A stretch of DNA of 64,000 nucleotides from an uncultured Clostridia bacterium (lineage in GTDB: Bacteria; Bacillota; Clostridia; Oscillospirales; Acutalibacteraceae): the NCBI GenBank assembly GCA_938034875.1, contig CALHND010000010.1, positions 62,001-126,000 of the forward strand, read 5' to 3'. How positions within the stretch are numbered: position 1 is the first letter of the stretch; each line of letters starts with the position of its first letter. Shown here one piece after another: positions 58,952 through 64,000 of this stretch. Position numbers and translations under genes: made by a program. The notes below the pieces were generated by a model that searched no databases, was not told the DNA's origin, and saw nothing but the letters and a program-made list of their open reading frames with translations.

Positions 58952-59605
58952 CTATAAATCTATTTTTTCAAAATTTTTGCATGCCGTTTTGTATGAAAAC
59001 ATTGTAAGAAGCAAAAATGCGATTATGCCGCAACCGAGCATTGATAATTGGAAAACGATATGCTCAAATCCGAATGCATTAAGTATTTTAAGTTGCTTAA
59101 AATGATGAAGCGATTCAGCTACACCGATTGTAAGAAAAACAACAACGATATAAACCACAAACGGACGCCCGAATTTATACGCCGTTTTGAAAAATCCGCC
59201 GACAAAAATTAAATTAAACAAACCGAAAATAAAGAAAGACATTCCAAGAGCGAACAGATTTGCATTCATCAAAGCATTGTTTTTATAGGGAGCCAAATCC
59301 GAAAAAAGCGTCATTCTGAAAATAACTGAAATGAGCATTAATACTATGGCGCATATTTCGATAAAGCAAACAAACAAATATTTTCCCTTTACAACATCTT
59401 TTTTTGCAATTGGCAGCAACGCGGAAAAAACGATGTCATTTGCCTCTCTTGCGGTTTGAAAACTCTGAAATATTCCGAGCGTTACAAAAAATGCTCCGCA
59501 AAGTATTGGATAACCGGGAATAAAAAACATAAGCCCGAAAGAAATAAACAAGTACGATAACGGTGAGGCGCTTAGTTTCAGCTCTTTTAACATTATATTA
59601 CGCAT
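58952..59605 (-). CDS. ABC-2-type transporter permease
   Basis: 217 residues, six membrane helices. The opening RNIMLKELKLSASPLSYLF and the tract SFQTAREANDIVFSALLPI are typical of the ABC-2 permease group paired with YtrB/BcrA-like ATPases in Firmicutes. It starts at 59605, after GAGGTG, and overlaps the ATPase gene by 8 bases, so the two proteins are made together. The substrate is unknown; peptide-antibiotic or bacitracin-type export/immunity is a common role. Confidence 0.88.
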   Translation of the reverse strand: MRNIMLKELKLSASPLSYLFISFGLMFFIPGYPILCGAFFVTLGIFQSFQTAREANDIVFSALLPIAKKDVVKGKYLFVCFIEICAIVLMLISVIFRMTLFSDLAPYKNNALMNANLFALGMSFFIFGLFNLIFVGGFFKTAYKFGRPFVVYIVVVFLTIGVAESLHHFKQLKILNAFGFEHIVFQLSMLGCGIIAFLLLTMFSYKTACKNFEKIDL

Positions 59606-60320
59606 TTTTTGCACCTCTTTCCATCCTAATAATTGTTTGTTCAAGGTTTTCATCGGGTTTAGAAAACTGTTTTTTAAAATCAGCTTTAGGCATTGCTGCA
59701 ACAATTTTTCCACCCGAAATATAAACAATGTCATCGGCACACTTTTCAATATCGGAAATAATGTGTGTAGAAAAAAATACGGCAACTCCGTTTTTCTTTA
59801 ATTCGATAAATATATTTAACAATTCATCACGAGAAAAGGGGTCCAGGCCGCTTGTAGGTTCATCCAAAATGAGCACTTCAGCTTTATGTGAAAGTGCTAT
59901 TAAAAGGTTAAATTTTACCTTCATGCCATCGGAAAGTTCGAGCGGCGTTTTGCTGTCATCCAAATTAAATAGGTGAAGATATTTGCGGTATGTTTCTTCA
60001 TCCCATGTTTCATAAAATTTTTTTACGATGTCGGCAATATCTTTTATCTTTTTGCGCGGGTACCAGTTTACAGTACCGGTAGAATAGCCGATATGTTTCT
60101 TTATTTCGGCCTCATTTCCGTGAAGAGGAATGCCAAAAAAATTGACATCACCGCTGTCAATTCGTATGAGATTTAGTATGGATTTTATCGTTGTAGTTTT
60201 GCCGGCGCCGTTTCTTCCGACAAATCCCGCGATTCTACCTTTTTTTGCACTAAATGATACATCGGTTAAGCTGAAAGATGGATATTCTTTAAAAAGATTT
60301 CGCACTTCTAAAATACTCAT
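59598..60320 (-). CDS. ABC transporter ATP-binding protein
   Basis: 240 residues. Walker A is GRNGAGKTTTIKSI near residues 33-46, the Q-loop is GYSTGTVNWYPRK, the signature is LSDGMKVKFNLLIAL (LSDGM rather than LSGGQ), Walker B is EVLILDEPTSGLDP and the H-loop is STHIISD. The LSDGM signature is usual in the YtrB-like group. The ATG at 60320 follows GGAGG by 5 bases. First gene of the three-gene module that lies between the direct repeats. Confidence 0.93.
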   Translation of the reverse strand: MSILEVRNLFKEYPSFSLTDVSFSAKKGRIAGFVGRNGAGKTTTIKSILNLIRIDSGDVNFFGIPLHGNEAEIKKHIGYSTGTVNWYPRKKIKDIADIVKKFYETWDEETYRKYLHLFNLDDSKTPLELSDGMKVKFNLLIALSHKAEVLILDEPTSGLDPFSRDELLNIFIELKKNGVAVFFSTHIISDIEKCADDIVYISGGKIVAAMPKADFKKQFSKPDENLEQTIIRMERGAKNA

Positions 60321-60447
60321 ATTAACCTCCAAATGTTTGATTTATATGATTATTGTAACGCATAGTTGCAAAGAATCCACCAACCGCAAATAACAAATTT
60401 TTCGGTTTTTTGTTATGTATAGTTGCGTCGCATTAAAAAATAACTGA

Positions 60448-60549
60448 TTTATTATTTATCACTTGTGTTTGTTTATAAAAAAATTTATATGATGCTCGCC
60501 ATTTTATTTAGATTAATTGCTGCGCAACAGACATACAATAAAGAAGTGA
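60448..60549. repeat. 102-bp direct repeat, right copy
   Basis: Starts TTTATTATTT and shares GTTTGTTTATAAAAAAATTT, TATGATGCT, ATTAATTGCTGCGCAACAGA and CATACAATAAA with the left copy at 58289-58390, in the same orientation. Confidence 0.88.
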
Positions 60550-60583
60550 ATCACCATTAAAGACAGCAACAAAGCGAATTAAT

Positions 60584-60624
60584 AAAAAAAAGCAGCTTTG
60601 TCGAATAGACAAATCTGCTTTTTT
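60584..60624 (-). terminator. Intrinsic terminator downstream of tRNA-Gln
   Basis: AAAAAAGCAGCTTTGTC/GACAAATCTGCTTTTTT stem with one mismatch; T-run on the minus strand. Confidence 0.82.
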
Positions 60625-60625
60625 A

Positions 60626-60700
60626 TGGCTGGGGTAGATGGATTCGAACCACCGACTGTTGGAGTCAGAGTCCAATGCCTTACCGCTTGGCGATACCCCA
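60626..60700 (-). tRNA. tRNA-Gln (anticodon CTG)
   Basis: 75 bases with encoded CCA. Acceptor TGGGGTA, D-arm GCCAAGCGGTAAGGC, anticodon stem TTGGA/TCCAA with loop CTCTGAC (CTG reads CAG), T-loop GTTCGAATCC. Confidence 0.95.
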
Positions 60701-60782
60701 ATGAACAAAAATATTATACCCCAAAATTTGCATTTGTCAATGAAAATTAAGTAATTTTTTTGTTTTTCACTGATAATTGCAA

Positions 60783-60815
60783 AGAGGCGGCTCCGAATTG
60801 TTCGGAATCGCCTCT
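60783..60815 (-). terminator. Candidate terminator of the SASP gene
   Basis: AGAGGCG/CGCCTCT stem with an inner TCCGAA/TTCGGA pairing, 18 bases past the stop. The T-run is poor. Confidence 0.55.
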
Positions 60816-60832
60816 CGCAATGAGGTAAAAGC

Positions 60833-61024
60833 TTATTTCATGTTAGCTTCGTAGGACTCAATCATTTTCTTAACCATCTGTCCGCCTACAGAACCGGCCT
60901 GACGAGAGGTAAGGTCACCATTGTAACCCTGCTTAAGGTTAACGCCTACTTCAGAAGCTGCCTCCATCTTGAAACGGTCGAGAGCCTCACGTGCTTCAGG
61001 AACTACATTTTTCTTGCTTGACAT
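60833..61024 (-). CDS. Small acid-soluble spore protein, alpha/beta type
   Basis: 63 residues. These proteins coat spore DNA and protect it from UV and heat. The two conserved blocks are present: EALDRFKMEAASEVGV (with the GPR protease site region) and YNGDLTSRQAGSVGGQMVKKMI. The ATG at 61024 follows AGGAGTG. The gene would be expressed in the forespore under sigma-G. It shows that the organism forms spores or descends from a spore former. Confidence 0.95.
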   Translation of the reverse strand: MSSKKNVVPEAREALDRFKMEAASEVGVNLKQGYNGDLTSRQAGSVGGQMVKKMIESYEANMK

Positions 61025-61252
61025 GTTATATACACTCCTTGTCTCAAAATTTCTTTTTGCGTTTGCTTTAGTATTTTTACCGTGAAAAGTTCTGATATTA
61101 TAGGTAATTTTTGTGTTTGTTTGTTTATTTTTTATCAAATTGAGACATATTATATTATGGTCAAAATTGAAAATTTTTGATGTTTGTGCCACGTCTTGAT
61201 TTTGAGCATATTAACTGTTATAATGTGAAGGCGAAAGGACGGTGAAAACACC

Positions 61253-61714
61253 ATGGCGGAAACTAATTCGACTGTAGCACGCAATAAAAAAGCATTTCAT
61301 GACTACTTTGTCGTCGAAAGCTTTGAAGCGGGCATTGAACTGTACGGCACCGAAATTAAATCTATTCGCAGAGGTAATGTTAACCTCAAAGATTCGTGGT
61401 GCTCTATTGATGCAGGCGAGTTTTTTGCCAACGGTATTCACATTTCACCGTACGAGCAGGGTAATATTTTTAACCGCGATCCTTATCGCAAACGCAAATT
61501 ACTAATGCACAAGCGCGAAATAATGCGGCTTTTTGGCATTATTAAGCAGCAGGGCTTGACGCTTATTCCGCTGTCGCTTTATTTCAAGGGATCACGCATT
61601 AAGGTGCAGGTCGGATTGTGCAAGGGTAAGAAAAATTTTGATAAGCGTGCCGATTTGGCGGCAAAAGCAGTCAACCGCGATACCGAAAGGTATTTGAAAG
61701 AAAGCAATATGTAA
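61253..61714 (+). CDS. smpB: SsrA-binding protein SmpB
   Basis: 153 residues. SmpB carries tmRNA to stalled ribosomes. The tracts RNKKAFHDYFVVESFEAGIE, GTEIKSIRRGNVNLKDSWC and NIFNRDPYRKRKLLMHKREI are hallmark, and the C-terminal tail (LCKGKKNFDKRADLAAKAVN then DTERYLKES) matches the part that mimics codon-anticodon pairing. GAAAGGA lies upstream of the ATG. It is 124 bases before ssrA. Confidence 0.97.
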   Translation: MAETNSTVARNKKAFHDYFVVESFEAGIELYGTEIKSIRRGNVNLKDSWCSIDAGEFFANGIHISPYEQGNIFNRDPYRKRKLLMHKREIMRLFGIIKQQGLTLIPLSLYFKGSRIKVQVGLCKGKKNFDKRADLAAKAVNRDTERYLKESNM

Positions 61715-61838
61715 CCGAGTCGCTGTTTTTTTAAAAAACAGCATTCTGCGGCTACAAACACAGCCGTTAATGCACCGAAAATCGCGGAGCTTGCGGCAAA
61801 AAATTCCGTTTAAAAAACGTATTTTACGTTTCATACAT

Positions 61839-62185
61839 GGGGGCGTAAAGGTTTCGACGGGGATTTTGATACACGATAAGCGAGTAGTGGGGCGGACCCA
61901 CTTTAAAAGCCGTATCTTAAACAATAAACGACAACAATAACGTTGCGTACGCTGCCTAATTAGGCAGCCGTCCTTGCCGTGAGTACCGCGGCTCGGTAAG
62001 GGCGTCGATTAGCGGTGAACGTGAACCGATGAGCTTCTCGTAATCGGTCATGAATCAGAGGATACTGAGCTTGCAAGCCTGACGGTTGGCGTGCGAGCAA
62101 GGGAAATTCAGTAGACCGTCTGCACTCGGAGAAAGTTGTGAGGATGAGTTTTCGGACAGGGGTTCAATTCCCCTCGCCTCCACCA
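61839..62185 (+). ncRNA. ssrA: tmRNA (transfer-messenger RNA)
   Basis: 347 bases. The 5' end GGGGGCGTAAAGGTTTCGAC and the 3' end GGTTCAATTCCCCTCGCCTC with CACCA form the tRNA-like domain (acceptor GGGGGCG with CGCCTCC). The tag frame reads AAC GAC AAC AAT AAC GTT and then GCG TAC GCT GCC TAA, giving the tag end NDNNNVAYAA; the resume codon is probably ATA at 61924. The tag stop is at 61957-61959, followed by pseudoknot-like GC-rich hairpins. Confidence 0.95.
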
Positions 62186-62191
62186 AATAGG

Positions 62192-62218
62192 AAAGTCGCA
62201 GAAATGCGACTTTTTCTT
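62192..62218 (+). terminator. Intrinsic terminator of ssrA
   Basis: AAAGTCGCA-GAAA-TGCGACTTT followed by TTCTTTA. Confidence 0.85.
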
Positions 62219-62424
62219 TATTTATCAATGTTTTTGGGCGTTTTGATATTTAAGTAATTTAAAATATTTTTATCTTTTTTAATCGAAATTTGCACATTTT
62301 ATAATAAAAGTGCACACGAAAGCGCACATGAAAATGCGCTAAATATAATCGCCGATTCGTTTTGAAGCAGTATTCGTTTATGTGTTATTTTATTTGTATT
62401 AAAATTTAACTGCTTTCTTAAACC

Positions 62425-62459
62425 AAAAAGCCTAAGGTTACTAAAACCTTAGGCTTTTA
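62425..62459 (-). terminator. Intrinsic terminator of the MerR-type gene
   Basis: 13-14-bp stem AAAAGCCTAAGGTT/AACCTTAGGCTTTT, loop of 5; T-run on the minus strand. Confidence 0.82.
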
Positions 62460-62488
62460 ATCTGTACATTTTAAAAATTGCAATTCTA

Positions 62489-63769
62489 TTATTTATTATT
62501 AATTATTTTTTCTATATTTTTTATACTTGTTTCATCGTAATCAGTATTATTAATATCAACATTAGATACCACTTTTGATGCACCGGCGTTCATTGCAATT
62601 TCATCAATTTGTACTAAATAAGAGTATCCGTTATCAGAATCAGCCATGCCGCCCATATTTTCCATGTCTGCTAAATTATAAGTCTTACCGTCGGTCATAT
62701 TTATCGCGTATACTAACTCATCCTCATCCATGCTGATACGGATATTATCTATATCTGAATAAGTATATACTTTGCCTAATGGATTTAAAAAACTATGATT
62801 AATTATTTTTTCAGATGATGCTATCAATAGGCTGGTTGGAATTAAATAAACCGCAACTAAATTTAATGCAATTATTACATACCATCGCTTTTTAAAAAAT
62901 GTTTTGCTTTTTTCAAAAGTTCTTTTTCCTTTTTTATGGCTAAAAAAATTAACAATGAGTAAATAGGTCCATACAAGTTCCAGTAAAAAGAAAACAACTG
63001 CAACAAACACTCCCGGTCCGATAGTGTAACACAAATAGTCTTTGGGAACAAACAAAAGCTCAGTCATATATCCAAAAAACATTAATATACAAACAGCTAC
63101 GGCGATTAAAAGCATAAGTGAAATTGTACATAATAGCAATTTGCCGATTCCTATTAGTATATTTTTTACACTACAGTCTCTTGCTCGCAAAAAATTAGTC
63201 CAACTTACAGAAAGTATGACGGTAGATAAAACCGCAAATGGAATATTGATTGCTAAAGCTTTATAATCTTTCAATCCGTAGTAATTTAAAAACAGCGATA
63301 AAATTGGTCCTAAAAAAATCAAACTATAGTAAAATTGTGAAAACACGGAACGCTTGTGAATTTCAACAATTGCTTTTTTTAATTGAGCATATTCATCACT
63401 TTCAAGCATTTCAAGCGTGTCTAAATATGATTGTGTATCTACTTCACATCCGTCTTTAATTTCGCTCACTAACTTTTTGCACAGCTCGGTTTTATTACCG
63501 GTGCTTTCGTCTTCTTTTTCATAATCGGACAAGCACTCTGACAACAAATCTTTAATGTTCACTTCTCCATTTTTCCATCGTTTTAGGTCGGATATCTTTA
63601 CACCGAATTTTAGGTACAATTTAATTTCAAGCAATTGTTCAACAGCTTCTTCATTATATTCACGACAAGAATTATCACTACAATCAACTTTTATAAGTTG
63701 TTCGTCTTCATACAACCTAATATCTTTTGCTGTTAAACCTGTATGTTGTTCCAACTCATTAATCTTCAA
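62489..63769 (-). CDS. Membrane-anchored MerR-family regulator
   Basis: 426 residues. An N-terminal MerR winged helix (KINELEQHTGLTAKDIRLYE, then EQLLEIKLYLKFGVKISDLK) covers residues 1-75. It is followed by a helical linker (LSECLSDYEKEDESTGNK) and about six membrane helices between residues 145 and 320, ending in an exported C-terminal domain of about 100 residues rich in Asp and Asn (NLADMENMGGMADSDNGY). So it is a one-component transmembrane sensor that reads an outside or envelope signal. A TTG start follows GGAG by 9 bases. Unusual for MerR proteins, which are mostly soluble. Confidence 0.88.
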   Translation of the reverse strand: MKINELEQHTGLTAKDIRLYEDEQLIKVDCSDNSCREYNEEAVEQLLEIKLYLKFGVKISDLKRWKNGEVNIKDLLSECLSDYEKEDESTGNKTELCKKLVSEIKDGCEVDTQSYLDTLEMLESDEYAQLKKAIVEIHKRSVFSQFYYSLIFLGPILSLFLNYYGLKDYKALAINIPFAVLSTVILSVSWTNFLRARDCSVKNILIGIGKLLLCTISLMLLIAVAVCILMFFGYMTELLFVPKDYLCYTIGPGVFVAVVFFLLELVWTYLLIVNFFSHKKGKRTFEKSKTFFKKRWYVIIALNLVAVYLIPTSLLIASSEKIINHSFLNPLGKVYTYSDIDNIRISMDEDELVYAINMTDGKTYNLADMENMGGMADSDNGYSYLVQIDEIAMNAGASKVVSNVDINNTDYDETSIKNIEKIINNK

Positions 63770-63804
63770 ATATGTCAGCTCCGTTTCAAAAATGGCTTTT
63801 TTAC

Positions 63805-63824
63805 ACCTTACCCATGGTCAAGGT
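63805..63824 (-). promoter_or_regulatory. MerR-type dyad operator candidate upstream of the membrane MerR gene
   Basis: Half-sites ACCTTACCC and GGTCAAGGT around AT (reading the plus strand), a MerR-like dyad with 7 of 9 matches. On the minus strand TTGACC precedes it and TAAAAA follows, with an 18-bp spacer. It lies about 36 bases before the start codon, suggesting autoregulation. Confidence 0.5.
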
Positions 63825-63829
63825 CAAAA

Positions 63830-64000
63830 GATATTTAATATTTTATATTAAATTGGATATAAAAGCTACAAAAATTTGTCGCCTATGATCGGAAGCGTGG
63901 TTTTTTAATACAGTTTAAATCTTGCTCTGCATTCGCCGCAAAATATATTACCAGCAAAGGCGTTTTATACCGTCCAGGGCATGAGCGAGTTGTGCAACAG
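63830..64000. other. Right edge without recognisable gene
   Basis: About 170 bases with no coding frame that I can support. A gene may begin beyond the window. Confidence 0.4.

Overview
The window looks like chromosomal DNA from a spore-forming, gut-associated member of the Clostridia (Oscillospirales/Ruminococcaceae-like), with moderate GC and AT-rich spacers. The grounds are: a Rex repressor, an alpha/beta small acid-soluble spore protein, a MecA-type adaptor, T-box, lysine and cobalamin leaders, consistently strong AGGAGG-type ribosome binding sites, a complete V/A-type ATPase operon and a bile salt hydrolase with every catalytic residue. No rRNA operon, CRISPR array, transposase or integrase is visible.

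Layout. 1-5.6 kb: 3' end of mfd, a small membrane protein, an O-antigen-ligase-like protein, rpe, a MecA-like adaptor, a 38-residue membrane peptide and a two-lobed P-loop protein. 5.7-9.6 kb (minus): lepA, a cyclase-family hydrolase and a GT-C glycosyltransferase in one operon. 9.8-11.4 kb: a sigma-H-like factor, an unidentified structured RNA candidate, a zinc-ribbon protein and a 38-bp tandem repeat. 11.4-20.2 kb (minus): nine-gene V/A-ATPase operon in transcriptional order G/H-like, C, I, K, F, E, A, B, D. 20.4-24.6 kb: an unknown protein, a TtcA-like enzyme, a helical protein and a heavy-metal P-type ATPase behind an ArsR/CadC-type operator. 25-28.5 kb (minus): a HAD phosphatase, then a cobalamin-riboswitch operon (DUF4430 lipoprotein, ECF S component, CapA-like lipoprotein). 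28.5-30.5 kb (minus): a lysine-riboswitch-controlled NhaC/LysW-type transporter carrying a cysteine-rich insert. 30.7-35.6 kb: 8-oxoguanine glycosylase, DUF6062 protein, Cu/Zn superoxide dismutase and LTA-synthase-like protein. 36-42.1 kb: sbcD-sbcC and an ABC exporter. 42.2-45.5 kb (minus): a T-box-controlled thrS that lacks a TGS domain, and an FkbM methyltransferase. 45.6-48.1 kb: PAP2 phosphatase, lipoprotein, SLOG-like protein. 48.3-50.8 kb (minus): clostripain-type lipoprotein and a small lipoprotein. 51.3-53.9 kb: an AT-rich accessory stretch with bile salt hydrolase and a DEDDh exonuclease-BRCT protein. 54-57.1 kb (minus): tRNA-Ala, DUF4190 protein, nth, rex, DUF1540 protein. 57.2-58.2 kb: HPr-like and VRR-NUC proteins. 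58.5-60.3 kb (minus): XRE-AbrB regulator plus ABC transporter between two 102-bp direct repeats. 60.6-62.2 kb: tRNA-Gln, SASP, smpB-ssrA. 62.5-63.8 kb (minus): membrane-anchored MerR-type regulator.

Functional links. smpB and ssrA supply both halves of trans-translation. The cobalamin riboswitch ties a DUF4430 lipoprotein and an ECF S component to corrinoid uptake. The lysine riboswitch ties the NhaC-family protein to lysine transport. The T-box specifier ACC matches threonine. The most unusual items are the four-CxxC insert in the LysW-like transporter, the HPr-fold protein lacking both phosphorylation sites, the structured RNA between the sigma factor and zinc-ribbon genes, the repeat-flanked ABC/regulator module, and several families of degenerate short tandem repeats in intergenic spacers, some just after intrinsic terminators. 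All assignments come from reading the sequence; no database search was run.
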